A DNA stretch of 64,000 nt from Sphingobacteriales bacterium (GTDB lineage: Bacteria; Bacteroidota; Bacteroidia; Chitinophagales; UBA2359), in contig CP064999.1 of assembly GCA_016700115.1 (NCBI GenBank), forward strand, positions 62,001-126,000. The letters run 5' to 3'. This document shows positions 53,919-62,911 of the stretch, one piece after another; within the stretch, counting starts at the first letter, position 1; every line of letters begins with the position of its first letter. Under the pieces are notes generated by a model, which was not told where the DNA came from, searched no databases, and worked only from the letters and a program-made list of their open reading frames with translations. The position numbers were made by a program, and so were the translations under genes.

Positions 53919-54302
53919 ATGAATCAAAATGCAATAGGATGGGTCGAAATTCCGGTTACCGATATGGAAAGAGCGGTCAAATTTTATGAAACCGTTTTCG
54001 GTTTTACTTTAGGGCGACATCCAATGGGAGAGTTAGACATGTCCTGGTTTCCATGGGTAGAAAATGGAACGGGTTCTCCAGGAAGCCTTGTTTGCCATAA
54101 AGACTTTTACACCCCTTCGGCTAATGGAACCTTGGTTTATTTCACCTCGAGAGCAGGAGACCTGAATGTCGAACTTTCGAGGGTAGAGGCAGCAGGAGGT
54201 TCCATAGTAGTACCCCGCACTCATATTGCCGAAGATTATGGGTATATGGCGGTAATCATGGATACCGAAGGCAATCGCATTGCTTTACATTCGAGGGTGT
54301 AA
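53919..54302 (+). CDS. VOC-family (glyoxalase/bleomycin-resistance fold) protein
   Basis: A 127-residue vicinal-oxygen-chelate protein: it starts with NAIGWVEIPVTDMERAVKFYE, has VYFTSRAGDLNVELSRVEAAG in the second beta-alpha unit, and ends GYMAVIMDTEGNRIALHSR. The paired beta-alpha-beta3 motifs and the length fit a one-domain VOC protein that dimerises. The family includes dioxygenases, glyoxalases and small-molecule binders, and no substrate can be named. A mobile-looking repeat begins 66 bp downstream. Confidence 0.88.
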   Translation: MNQNAIGWVEIPVTDMERAVKFYETVFGFTLGRHPMGELDMSWFPWVENGTGSPGSLVCHKDFYTPSANGTLVYFTSRAGDLNVELSRVEAAGGSIVVPRTHIAEDYGYMAVIMDTEGNRIALHSRV

Positions 54303-54368
54303 ACTACTTCGGTATCCAAAAAGAATGTAAGTAGCTGACTAATCTTTAAAAAGACATTTTCTGATGTC

Positions 54369-54692
54369 TTATAAGGATTGTAAATTCATTTTAGTCCAAT
54401 CCAATTGTGTTGTTCACCCCGAAAATTTGGCGTTTTGGGATAAATCCAATGCCGTAGGCATATAATATTGGTAGAACTGCCAAACCAAGGAATCTCAATG
54501 CCGTAGGCATGTAATTTACATGGAACAAATTTTTTTACAGCCTTTGTTACATTACGAAATGATGATGACGGTTTTCTTTCGTTGCTACCAATATATTATC
54601 CCTTCGGGATAAGGATAATAAGATTGCTACAGTTCCCAAAAATATCAATTGCCATTCTCTTGAATGGACTATTTTAATATTACAATCCGTAT
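54369..54692. repeat. MITE-like element, copy 1
   Basis: A 324-bp element nearly identical to 55591-55919. Its ends form an inverted repeat: ATAAGGATTGTAA at the left and TTACAATCCGTAT at the right, matching as reverse complements in 12 of 13 positions. Inside are hairpins ATGCCGTAGGCAT (twice) and TATCCCTTCGGGATA. It encodes no transposase. This copy has lost the ATTCCTACGGAAT hairpin that copy 2 keeps. A further hairpin, ATTCGCTGCGAAT, lies just beyond its right end. Such short palindrome-rich elements are typical of non-autonomous mobile repeats in Bacteroidota. Confidence 0.82.
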
Positions 54693-54964
54693 GAATATTC
54701 GCTGCGAATGATAAATTAAACCAATTTGCGAAAAATATGGGGTAATGGGGCTAATTCAATATTTTACACTTTTCAAAATGTTAATAGAGAAGGTAAACTT
54801 TAAAAATCCACAGAATAGTATTGAAAAATCTTTTGGTAAAAGGCATTTCTGTAAGTAATGATGACAATTTGGTAATATAATGAAAGGAAACAGGTAGAAT
54901 AAAAGCAATTTTGGCAATTTTAATTGACTTGAAATGGAATAAAATTGACTTTCCGGGCATTTTT

Positions 54965-55245
54965 GAAATTGGTTTTAATCCGTTTCTTACTTCATTTATA
55001 GTTTTTGAAAAAAGAAACAATCTATTTCTTGTTTCTTTTTTATTGAATGAAGTAAGAAATGAACCGTTTCTTGTTTCCATGCTAACTTTTAAAGTAAGAA
55101 ATGAACCGTTTCATATTTCAATGCTAATTTTTAAAATAAGAAATGAACCGTTTCTTGTTTCATTTCAAAAAATTGAAGTTGGAAATGAACCGTTTCTTAT
55201 TTCATTTTCTTTTTTTAAAACAAGAAATCAGCCATTTCTGATTCC
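54965..55245. repeat. Second palindromic array, exact 42-bp period, between two MITE copies
   Basis: Units of 29 bp start at 54965, 55007, 55049, 55091, 55133, 55175 and 55217, exactly 42 bp apart. The best units read AAGTAAGAAATGAACCGTTT followed by CTTGTTTC, a stem AAGAAA/TTTCTT around a TGAACCG loop; others carry TGGAAA or decayed arms. The design equals the 22.9-kb array although the loop differs. The plus strand stays open as 14-residue peptide repeats of the EVRNEPFLVSM type. This matches the +frame of the first array (EVRNGAFLISF), but the palindromic sequence alone can explain it. The spacers and flanks are AT-rich. Confidence 0.92.
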
Positions 55246-55590
55246 ATTTTTCAAGAAGAAACAGATTTTAAATCCTTTACCTGAAACTAATTTTTTTAAT
55301 TATGAAACAGGACTAAGCCAAAAAGGGAAAAAGATTATGAATTTCACTTTCTGAGGTTCTATAAACGCACTTTTTTAAGTACGCAAATAGAAGCGAATTG
55401 GTTTTGGTAAATTTAAAGCCCACCAATTCAACTTTAGTTATTTGCGCGATGTATTAAAATGTCGCTCTTCTGCAATATCTTTCAAAAAACATATAGCGGG
55501 TTTTCTATTCAATATTGTTTAGGTCGCACAAGTTAATCGGTTTATACCAAAGAGAAAATTTGGACGAACTTTCATTGGGTTTATGATAAG

Positions 55591-55919
55591 TTATAAGGAT
55601 TGTAAATTCATTTTAGTCCAATCCAATTGTGCTGTTCACCCCGAAAATTTGGCGTTTTGGGACAAATCCAATGCCGTAGGCATATAATATTGGTAGAACT
55701 GCCAAACCAAGGGATCTCAATGCCGTAGGCATGTAATATACATGGAACAAATTTTTTTACAGCCTTTGTTACATTCCTACGGAATGATGATGACGGGTTT
55801 TTTTTTCGTTGCTACCAATATATTATCCCTACGGGATAAGGATAATAAGATTGCTACAGTTCCCAAAAATATCAATTGCCATTCTCTTGAATGGACTATT
55901 TTAATATTACAATCCGTAT
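55591..55919. repeat. MITE-like element, copy 2
   Basis: A 329-bp direct copy of the element at 54369, about 95% identical by eye, with intact hairpins ATTCCTACGGAAT and TATCCCTACGGGATA in addition to the two ATGCCGTAGGCAT hairpins. Its right terminal repeat ends 5 bp from the stop codon of the cytochrome gene on the opposite strand, so its hairpins may also serve as that gene's 3' end structure. Confidence 0.82.
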
Positions 55920-55924
55920 TAAGA

Positions 55925-57343
55925 CTATAGGGTTTTCAGGTATTCCAATAGGGCGGTTCTTTCCTGAGTGGTCAGTTTGTCGCCAAAAGTATGCCCTCCA
56001 TTGCCATATCCTTCAAGGGTGGTGTTATAGGTTTGTGAGTTTCCGGCAGTTTCGACGGTATAATTCCATCCTAATTTTTCGTAATTATAATCGCTGTTGT
56101 CAAAGGTGCGTTTCCAATAAGCAGGGCGGTTTGCGCTGTTCAGCACATCTTCTACTGTTGGGACCGAACCATTGTGAAAATACGGAGCGGTTGCCCAGAT
56201 ACCATCCAAAGGTGGGGCCATATATCCAAGTTTTGGCACTAACTGCGCACTATATGGGTCTTCTGTAAACCAGCTTTCAGTATGCCAGTTCACATAGCTT
56301 GATGCTTCTGCATAATAACCCTCTGCCAAAAGCGGATCAGTCTGAACGGTTTCCAAATCTACCAGTAAATTAGGGTAAGTTCCTCCCGGACCGTAGGACC
56401 CATGACATCGGGCACAGTTGGCAGTAAATACCAGTTTGCCTTCGGCTGCCAGGGTTTGGTCAATAGATTGCGGATATGGAGGTGGTTCTAAAGTTTTCAG
56501 ATACGCCACTACATCGGGAAAATGATTATCTACCACGCGTGCTTCGGAGGTATCTGAAACTGTCAGCAGGTTGGCCGCCATAATCAATCGCGCAAAATCA
56601 CCTTCTCCCAACCCATTACAGTATAAAGCGTTTTTCTTTTTAGTATGCCACCAAGCCGGCACATCAACAGGACCCATTTTGTCGAGCACCGGCATTACAG
56701 GTTCATCTGTCCATACTAGATTATCCGGATTGCGGTATGCCGCTAAAATGGCAAACACATTATTGGCTAAATTGATGCCCCTGACTTCGGCGTGTAAAAT
56801 TGAAGCTATTTTTTGGGTAGATCTTCTAAAGGGCAGGTAAGCCTCCCATTGAGGCGAAGATTGACCATAAACATTGGTTATCAGCAAATCTGCAATGGTG
56901 ATTAAACCCGATTGGCTGGCAGTATAATCCGATGTATTGTTGCCTAAGCCTATAATAAATTCGTCGTTGATAAATTCACCATGGCATTGCAGGCAGTTTG
57001 GCGCTACCACTCTAACTCCATTGAGCGCATCAACCGCCGAAAATCCATGGGGAAGAGTGGCATTGTCCCCGGTTCTTCCCAAAGCATTGCCATCACCGGG
57101 CAGCAAAGTACCAACTAAACTATACGGAATACCACTGGCTATATAGTTGCCATAAATCAGGTAATCACGTCCTGCTTCAGGGTCTCCTGTTCGTTGTGCC
57201 GAAGGCGGAATATAAGTCAGATGTGCAGCTAAAGTATCTTCTGGCATGTTGTCATCATCGTCATTGTCCTTATTACAGGAAACAGAAAACATGACCGCAA
57301 AAAAAACTCCTAACACGAGATAAATGAAATGTTTAGCCTTCAT
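55925..57343 (-). CDS. Di-haem c-type cytochrome lipoprotein
   Basis: From the ATG at 57343 the protein has 472 residues. An upstream in-frame start at 57379 lacks a signal-like N-terminus. The signal KHFIYLVLGVFFAVMFSVSC ends in a lipobox, so Cys23 is probably lipidated, and an acidic NKDNDDDDN linker follows. Two CxxCH haem sites are present: APNCLQCHGEF (near residue 120) and TANCARCHGSYGPGG (near 310). Candidate axial Met residues lie in YMAPPLDGIW. The architecture resembles di-haem cytochrome c peroxidase/MauG relatives and other periplasmic electron-transfer cytochromes. No partner is encoded nearby, so the electron donor and substrate are unknown. Confidence 0.85.
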   Translation of the reverse strand: MKAKHFIYLVLGVFFAVMFSVSCNKDNDDDDNMPEDTLAAHLTYIPPSAQRTGDPEAGRDYLIYGNYIASGIPYSLVGTLLPGDGNALGRTGDNATLPHGFSAVDALNGVRVVAPNCLQCHGEFINDEFIIGLGNNTSDYTASQSGLITIADLLITNVYGQSSPQWEAYLPFRRSTQKIASILHAEVRGINLANNVFAILAAYRNPDNLVWTDEPVMPVLDKMGPVDVPAWWHTKKKNALYCNGLGEGDFARLIMAANLLTVSDTSEARVVDNHFPDVVAYLKTLEPPPYPQSIDQTLAAEGKLVFTANCARCHGSYGPGGTYPNLLVDLETVQTDPLLAEGYYAEASSYVNWHTESWFTEDPYSAQLVPKLGYMAPPLDGIWATAPYFHNGSVPTVEDVLNSANRPAYWKRTFDNSDYNYEKLGWNYTVETAGNSQTYNTTLEGYGNGGHTFGDKLTTQERTALLEYLKTL

Positions 57344-57866
57344 AGCAGCATAGTTTAGTTTGGTTTTACATTCAATCAAAGAGGAAAGTATAACAACATC
57401 AGAGCATCTTATTTATTTCTGGATAATCACCTTTTTTCTACGGAGTTAAGTTTTGGTTAAAAAGCAAAAATGCCAATGTACTCCCGATAAGATGCACTTG
57501 GTACAAAAGTATCAAATTATTATGTGTTTTTAATGCTTTCTTTTTTCTAAAAAATTAAATCGCAAGTATCAGCCTAAAAAAAAGTTCACATAACATCCTG
57601 ATAAAGACAAGTAAATTCTTCAGCCTCTAAAAATAGCTATTGTTATGGCAATTTATAGGGAGAAACAGATTTAAATCCGGTTGATTAAAACTTACTACAA
57701 GAGATTAAAAGTTGTGTCAATCGAAAAAAAGTTAAGGCGAAGTGTTTTTGTAGGTTATACTTTATAGGAATTCTGCTATTCTCAAACTATAAAATCCCTG
57801 AAACTTTTTCTGAGATGTTAAAAAAGTGTTAAAAAACCAATTTTTCAAATAATGTTTAACCATTAA

Positions 57867-57898
57867 CTTGTTAGAACGCAAAAGTAATACTATCTTTG
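57867..57898 (+). promoter_or_regulatory. Distal promoter (P1) of the ECF sigma gene
   Basis: CTTG (57867-57870), a 20-nt spacer and TATCTTTG (57891-57898) give a strong Bacteroidota promoter match about 110 bp upstream of the sigma factor gene. The rest of 57344-57866 is AT-rich without a gene. Confidence 0.65.
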
Positions 57899-57952
57899 TC
57901 AGGATAGAAAATCACGCTTTGTTTAATAATTTTTTAAAAAAGTTTAACAAAG

Positions 57953-57985
57953 TTTAAACAATGAATGAAAAAAGCAGTATCTTTG
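57953..57985 (+). promoter_or_regulatory. Proximal promoter (P2) of the ECF sigma gene
   Basis: TTTA (57953-57956), a 21-nt spacer and TATCTTTG (57978-57985) form a second promoter with the same -7 octamer as P1, 87 bp downstream of it. The transcript would have a leader of under 25 nt before the ATG at 58011. Confidence 0.6.
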
Positions 57986-58010
57986 CAGCGTAACCAATAA
58001 AATACAGGCT

Positions 58011-58526
58011 ATGGGTAGTTTTGAGTTTAATCGTTCAGTGGTAGTGTTGTCGAAAAACCTGAAACCGTATGCCATCAATCTTACAAAAGACCCTGATGAT
58101 GCAAAAGACTTAATTCAGGAAACCGTTTACCGGGCATTGATGAATAAAGAGAAGTATGCTGAAGGGACTAATCTGAAAGCATGGCTATTTACCATTATGC
58201 GCAATATATTTATCAATAGTTATCGCAGGAAGGCCAAACAAAACACAATAGCCGACTCGACCGATAATTTATTTTATTTAAATTCTGGCAAACAAACTGT
58301 ACTAAATGGTTCTGAAGCTTCGTTTGTCATGCAAAATGCTTTTTCAGCAATCGAAAAGTTGAGCGATGATTATAAAGTTCCTTTTATGATGCACTATGAA
58401 GGATTTAAGTATCAGGAAATAGCCAACGACCTGCAACTCCCTTTGGGAACGGTCAAAAGCCGAATTTTCTTCGCCAGAAAAGAGCTAAAAAAAGAATTAG
58501 ATGTGTATAAACATTTAGGAGGTTAG
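58011..58526 (+). CDS. ECF-type RNA polymerase sigma factor
   Basis: A 171-residue sigma-70 family protein of the extracytoplasmic function class. Region 2 has DAKDLIQETVYRALMNKEKY and NLKAWLFTIMRNIFINSYRRK. Region 4 has YEGFKYQEIANDLQLPLGTVKSRIFFARKELK, with the helix-turn-helix contacting the -33 element. It directs polymerase to a stress or environmental regulon. No anti-sigma factor gene is adjacent, and it is followed directly by a terminator, so the gene is monocistronic. Two tandem promoters precede it. Confidence 0.92.
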   Translation: MGSFEFNRSVVVLSKNLKPYAINLTKDPDDAKDLIQETVYRALMNKEKYAEGTNLKAWLFTIMRNIFINSYRRKAKQNTIADSTDNLFYLNSGKQTVLNGSEASFVMQNAFSAIEKLSDDYKVPFMMHYEGFKYQEIANDLQLPLGTVKSRIFFARKELKKELDVYKHLGG

Positions 58527-58534
58527 TATTTATC

Positions 58535-58572
58535 CTTCGGGGAGTGTCTTAACTGCCTCCCCGAAGTTTTTT
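58535..58572 (+). terminator. Terminator of the ECF sigma gene
   Basis: CTTCGGGGAG (58535-58544) and CTCCCCGAAG (58557-58566) pair perfectly and are followed by TTTTTT, 8 bp after the stop codon. Confidence 0.92.
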
Positions 58573-58683
58573 GCATTTTAACCCTCTGTCACTTTACTCC
58601 TGATTTTTCCTTTTTACCTGCCATCCCTTGCTAAAGCAATATTCGATGCTTCTTTAAAAAGTATCTTTCAGGTTGTTTTAGGT

Positions 58684-59910
58684 TTAAGTTCTGTCGGGAA
58701 ACTGTTCCGGGCAGTAAGATTTCCACCATTTTTGGTATAACTCCGTCTTAAAAAACTCCTGACATTTAACATCTGTCAGAAGGAGTTCGGGGGTTTGGTT
58801 TAAATGGTTAATTAGCCTGTCAAACAAAACTAACAACACATCAAACCGCTCTTCTTCCAACAACAACCCCGACAATCTTTCGTAAGCCTCTATCGGTTCC
58901 GGTTCTAATTCCAAAGCATCTCGCAGCAACAACTCCGACTTTTCAAAATCTCCGGAATGTTGAAGAGCCGCTGCTTTTATCAGATTGAGGTAATATTTAT
59001 CCTGAATTTGTGTGGCAAGTCTGTCGGCAAATTGCAAAGTCAGGGCATGGTTATTTTCTGTAACAGAAAGTTGTAACATCAAAAAATCAGCAATAGGATT
59101 GCCGGGAAATGCTTTTCTGAATTCGGTTTGGGCTTCTGTAAGCAATTCATTTTTCAAATAGTAACCGGTTTTCAGTTTTAACATCAGGATCATTTTGTCG
59201 AATTTCAATGCTGCCGGCAACTGTTTAATCATTCTCGATGCCTGACCAAAAGCCTGGTTTTGAACAGCTATCGTCAAATCGTCTAAAAAAGCGGCATGTT
59301 CTATCTTTGCCAGATCTGCCTGAGACAACAGGTTAGCGTCCACTTCTTTCAATCTCTCATTTTTTAAAGTTCTGAGCAGAATTGCTTTCAGGGTTTCGTA
59401 AAATGTCAACCCTCCCTTATAGTTGCAAAAATCATGAACTCTTATCAAATCAGTACTTTGTGCAGGAGTTAGAAATACTTCGAAATAGTTTAACTCTTCA
59501 TTAACCGTCAGCCTGAACAACAAGGAAGGTTTTTGGGGTAGCCCTCGCATTGATACAAACCGAAATTTCCCCTCTCCTTCCAATGAATTGATAAACAGTC
59601 TTCCTAAGTCTGTTTCGTTTTGGAATTCCAATAATAGATCTCCGGCAACCTTTGAAGACAAACCCAATTCTCTGGCAAGTCTTGACAATAAAAGACCGAC
59701 TTGAAAATTTTCGTTCAGAAAGTCAGGGTTGCGGGCATTGATGGTTTCCTCTAATTGTTTTGCAAAAGTATAATAAGGCAATTGGTCAGCTCTGATTTGA
59801 TTAACAGCCATATTATTAAACGTATCATCTTCTGAAGCGGTAAACGAACAGGATACCTCCAAAAACATCATAAAACCAATAAAGAAAAAAACAATTGGCA
59901 AGCGATTCAT
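58684..59910 (-). CDS. Tetratricopeptide lipoprotein
   Basis: From the ATG at 59910 the protein has 408 residues. The longer in-frame start at 60054 adds 48 residues without signal-like character. The N-terminus MNRLPIVFFFIGFMMFLEVSC ends in a lipobox with Cys21. A first region (~40-200) includes LSRLARELGLSSKVAGDLLLEF and VHDFCNYKGGLTFYETLKAIL, loosely reminiscent of transglutaminase-like folds seen beside TPRs in SirB1-type proteins. It is followed by TPR-like helices (NLIKAAALQHSGDFEKSELLL, LLRDALELEPEPIEAYERLSG). The role is unknown; it may be a scaffold on the outer membrane's inner face. It is the last gene of the minus-strand run. Confidence 0.72.
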   Translation of the reverse strand: MNRLPIVFFFIGFMMFLEVSCSFTASEDDTFNNMAVNQIRADQLPYYTFAKQLEETINARNPDFLNENFQVGLLLSRLARELGLSSKVAGDLLLEFQNETDLGRLFINSLEGEGKFRFVSMRGLPQKPSLLFRLTVNEELNYFEVFLTPAQSTDLIRVHDFCNYKGGLTFYETLKAILLRTLKNERLKEVDANLLSQADLAKIEHAAFLDDLTIAVQNQAFGQASRMIKQLPAALKFDKMILMLKLKTGYYLKNELLTEAQTEFRKAFPGNPIADFLMLQLSVTENNHALTLQFADRLATQIQDKYYLNLIKAAALQHSGDFEKSELLLRDALELEPEPIEAYERLSGLLLEEERFDVLLVLFDRLINHLNQTPELLLTDVKCQEFFKTELYQKWWKSYCPEQFPDRT

Positions 59911-60067
59911 TGATACAGGTTTTTGGGCAGTCGGGATTGAAAAACAGCATTGACTTTTCCTAAAAAGGAAAAAATGTAATCGGTACAAATTATGAGCCAA
60001 TTTGCCGGTGTTCTGGAGTAAATGCCAAAAAAGGGTGCCCGATGAGCAGCGCAAATGCTAAAACTAT

Positions 60068-61174
60068 TTATTGAAACAAATTGGCTTGCCCTTCATCATT
60101 GTCTTTGCCAATTTGATTGATATTGACAATGGTTTTATCAATTTTCTGTAATTCTTTTTGCGCATACCTATGGGTATCTGCTGTGGTCTGTATGGATTTG
60201 CCCAATTTATCCATATAAAACTCATACTGTTGAAGTTGTTTGCCCAACTCATTGACCTTGAGCATAACTTCTTTGATAGATTGCTCTATTTGAAGGGCTT
60301 TTAAACCTTGAAGAATGGTCTGGATATAGGCATAAAAAGAAACCGGAGAAACAACAATCACTTTTTTGCTGAAGGCATACTGAATCACATCAGGCAAAAC
60401 GGCGTTGATGCCCGACGTGCTTGATTGAGGATTTAGCAGGTGGTAGTAAATGCCCTCTGCAGGAATAAACATCAGCGCAAAATCAGTTGTATTTTCTTCA
60501 GGTCGAATGTATTTTGCCGTTTCGTCAATTCTTTTTTTAAGGTCTCCCCTAAACAAACGATCCATCTGAAGTTGTTCGGCAGTGTTGTCGGCTGAAAGGA
60601 GGCGATTGTAATTTTCGAGTGAAAATTTGGCATCAACCGGCACAACTTTGTCTTTAAAAAATAAGACTGCATCTACTTTCTCCCCATTAGTAAAGGCAAA
60701 TTGCATTTTATATTGAGCCGGTGGAAGAAGATTTTGAAGCAGGGCTTCGAGAAAAAACTCACCTAAAATCCCGCGTTGTTTGGGGTTTTGCAGTATTTTT
60801 TCAAGACTTTTCATTTGTTCGGCAAAATTCAAAATCTGCCGGTTGGTGCTTTCTAAAGTACCGAGTTTCCCACTGATATCGCCTATCAGGGCTGCGCTGC
60901 TTTCATGTTGACGGATCAAGTGGTTAGAAGTGCTTTGTTGATAAGTATTCATTTGCCGCATCATGGCATCGAGTCTTTCCTGCATTTCTGAACGGCTTTG
61001 AACATTGGCAGTACTGACATCATTTCGCAAATCGCTCAACAGACTAAGCATCAATTGCAAAGCTCCCGTGTCTTTAGATTGAGAACGCTGATGGATAAGC
61101 AAATAAATGATAAACAGTAACGCCACCAAAATAACAGCAGCCAACAAGGTTAGGATTTGAGCAGTGGTAATCAT
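60068..61174 (-). CDS. rmuC: DNA recombination protein RmuC
   Basis: A 368-residue protein with an N-terminal membrane anchor (ILTLLAAVILVALLFIIYLL), a long coiled coil (SDLRNDVSTANVQSRSEMQE to about residue 130) and the RmuC nuclease-like domain: GILGEFFLEALLQNLLPPAQ, FTNGEKVDAVLFFKDKVVPV, DAKFSLENYNRLL and FALMFIPAEGIYYHLL. RmuC limits recombination between inverted repeats and short sequence rearrangements in E. coli. The Glu/Asp-x-Lys active-site pattern around PVDAKFS is kept. It is 57 bp downstream of aroE and likely in the same transcript. Confidence 0.92.
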   Translation of the reverse strand: MITTAQILTLLAAVILVALLFIIYLLIHQRSQSKDTGALQLMLSLLSDLRNDVSTANVQSRSEMQERLDAMMRQMNTYQQSTSNHLIRQHESSAALIGDISGKLGTLESTNRQILNFAEQMKSLEKILQNPKQRGILGEFFLEALLQNLLPPAQYKMQFAFTNGEKVDAVLFFKDKVVPVDAKFSLENYNRLLSADNTAEQLQMDRLFRGDLKKRIDETAKYIRPEENTTDFALMFIPAEGIYYHLLNPQSSTSGINAVLPDVIQYAFSKKVIVVSPVSFYAYIQTILQGLKALQIEQSIKEVMLKVNELGKQLQQYEFYMDKLGKSIQTTADTHRYAQKELQKIDKTIVNINQIGKDNDEGQANLFQ

Positions 61175-61231
61175 TGTTTGGCTTGATACGGTTTAGGGGT
61201 TAGAAACATTCTATTCAGACAATCCGGAAAG

Positions 61232-61978
61232 TTAAGTAGGATTACACCAGATTCGCCACGATTGTTCCGCCTGCAAATATAGCATTTCCAAGCCATTTTT
61301 TACAGAAGCACCTTGCATAGCTGCTTTTTGCAGAAATAGGGTTTGAGCGGGGTTGTACACCAAATCATAAAAAAAATGACGGCTTCCTACATGCTGATAA
61401 GGAATATCGGGATATAATTCAATATTGGGAAACATCCCCAAAGGAGTAGTATTAATGACCAATGTATGCTGCTCCATGATCTTGCGGTCAAGTTGTTGAT
61501 AGGACAGTTGGCTTGCTTCAGGTTTTCGCGAAACCAGTGTGTAGTCAATTCCGGCTTTATCCAACACATAAGCAACTCCCTTTGCCGCACCTCCGGTACC
61601 TAAAATCAAAGCATGACTGTGATTTGCTAATATTAAAGGAGAAAGCGATTGTTGAAAGCCATCTATGTCGGTATTGTAGCCTTTGGTTGTTCCATCGGAT
61701 AGCACCGCAATTGTGTTGACCGAACCAACTTTTTCGGCACGTTTATCCAAATCAGTCAACAACGGCATGACTGTTATTTTGTAAGGAATGGTAACATTCA
61801 ACCCTTTCAAATTTGGCGCGTATTGTTTCAGCAAAGACTCGAATTCCTCAATATTTCTGAGCGGAAACAGTTCGTAACGGACTAAATCAGATAGCCCGGT
61901 ATTTGCAAATTTTTCAGTAAAATACTTTTTCGAAAAAGAGTGAGTTAGCGGATAACCAATCAACCCGTATAAGTTCAT
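61232..61978 (-). CDS. aroE: Shikimate dehydrogenase
   Basis: A 248-residue NADP-dependent enzyme that reduces 3-dehydroshikimate to shikimate in aromatic amino acid synthesis. It opens with YGLIGYPLTHSFSKKYFTEKF. The substrate-binding lysine is in NVTIPYKITVMPLL and the catalytic Asp in GYNTDIDGFQQSL. The nucleotide-binding loop is LILGTGGAAKGVAYVLD. The C-terminal GLEMLYLQAEQSWRIW closes the fold. The length is slightly shorter than E. coli AroE (272). No other aro genes are nearby; the gene sits in a dispersed minus-strand run with the crotonase and rmuC. Confidence 0.93.
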   Translation of the reverse strand: MNLYGLIGYPLTHSFSKKYFTEKFANTGLSDLVRYELFPLRNIEEFESLLKQYAPNLKGLNVTIPYKITVMPLLTDLDKRAEKVGSVNTIAVLSDGTTKGYNTDIDGFQQSLSPLILANHSHALILGTGGAAKGVAYVLDKAGIDYTLVSRKPEASQLSYQQLDRKIMEQHTLVINTTPLGMFPNIELYPDIPYQHVGSRHFFYDLVYNPAQTLFLQKAAMQGASVKNGLEMLYLQAEQSWRIWCNPT

Positions 61979-62023
61979 ATCGGTTGCGAGTAATTGAGAC
62001 CGAAAAGGTAAAAATAATTCGCC

Positions 62024-62803
62024 TTACCATTCAATTTTTTGCTTGTTCAAAAAAGCTGAAATGCCGCGTTTGCAATCATCAGTTGCCCTCGCAGTGGCAT
62101 TCATTTCGGCAGCATAGCGGAGCGCTTCCCTCAATTGCATTCCCTGAACTTGTGCTATCATCTGTTTGGTCAGCCGTAGCGAATCTGCTGAAGTTTGTGA
62201 GCAAAGGAATTGTGCAAAATCATAGACCAACTGATGAATTTCTTCTGCCGGTTTAACGTAGTTGATTAACCCGATTTTCAGCGCTTTATCAGCTTGGATA
62301 AGTTCGCCCGACAACAAAAGTTCTTTAGCCTTGGTTTCTCCAATTTTGCGAAGCAGGAAAATCATCACTATGGCGGGTAAAAACCCAATCTTTACCTCTG
62401 TATAACCAAACACTGATTCTGGGGTGGCAAAAACAAAATCGCAAATAGTTGCCAAGCCACAACCGCCGGCTATTGCAGGACCCTCGACTTGTGCAATCAC
62501 CACTTTGGGCAAAGTATATACCATTTCGAATAGGATGGCAAGTTCAGAAGAATCCCGAAAATTGTCTTCATAAGTGTTGTTTTGCAGTTGTTGCAAAGCC
62601 CCTAAATCTGCACCTGCGCTAAAAGCCATTCCTTTTGCATTCAGCACAATTACCTTTACATTCGTGTCATTTGAAGCTTCGGTAAAGGCCGCTTTCAAGT
62701 CGCTCACTAATTCGGCGCTAAATGCATTTCGTTTTTCAGGGCGGTTTAAGGTGATGTATCCTATCCGGTTTTCGACTTGATATTCGATTGTGGTGAAAGT
62801 CAT
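62024..62803 (-). CDS. Enoyl-CoA hydratase/isomerase family protein
   Basis: A 259-residue crotonase. The CoA-binding and oxyanion segments are present: YITLNRPEKRNAFSAELV, FSAGADLGALQQL, and EGPAIAGGCGLATICDFVFA. Of the two catalytic glutamates of enoyl-CoA hydratase, the first is replaced by Gly in GGCGLATICD while the second is kept in FGYTEVKIGFLP. This is the pattern of the methylglutaconyl-CoA hydratase/isomerase-like branch rather than of classical fatty-acid hydratases. It probably acts in branched-chain or related acyl-CoA breakdown. It is the first gene of the crotonase-aroE-rmuC minus-strand run. Confidence 0.88.
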   Translation of the reverse strand: MTFTTIEYQVENRIGYITLNRPEKRNAFSAELVSDLKAAFTEASNDTNVKVIVLNAKGMAFSAGADLGALQQLQNNTYEDNFRDSSELAILFEMVYTLPKVVIAQVEGPAIAGGCGLATICDFVFATPESVFGYTEVKIGFLPAIVMIFLLRKIGETKAKELLLSGELIQADKALKIGLINYVKPAEEIHQLVYDFAQFLCSQTSADSLRLTKQMIAQVQGMQLREALRYAAEMNATARATDDCKRGISAFLNKQKIEW

Positions 62804-62911
62804 AAATTCGCAGTTTTGGGTTTATATTCCGGCAATAATAACATAAATCCGGATGGACAACAACTGTTTTAGCAAATAATCTTTGCACCTTTGCAAAAAA
62901 CAAAAGTGGGT

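Noticed and set aside
54911..55354. 147-residue repeat protein gene over the second array
   Set aside because: The frame is open because the 42-bp units are multiples of three and palindromic. It has no ribosome site, signal peptide or homologous domain, and the opposite strand is open in the same way.
62024..62803. Inactive crotonase because one catalytic Glu is missing
   Set aside because: A Gly at the first position with the second Glu kept is common in the methylglutaconyl-CoA hydratase-like branch, so inactivity does not follow.
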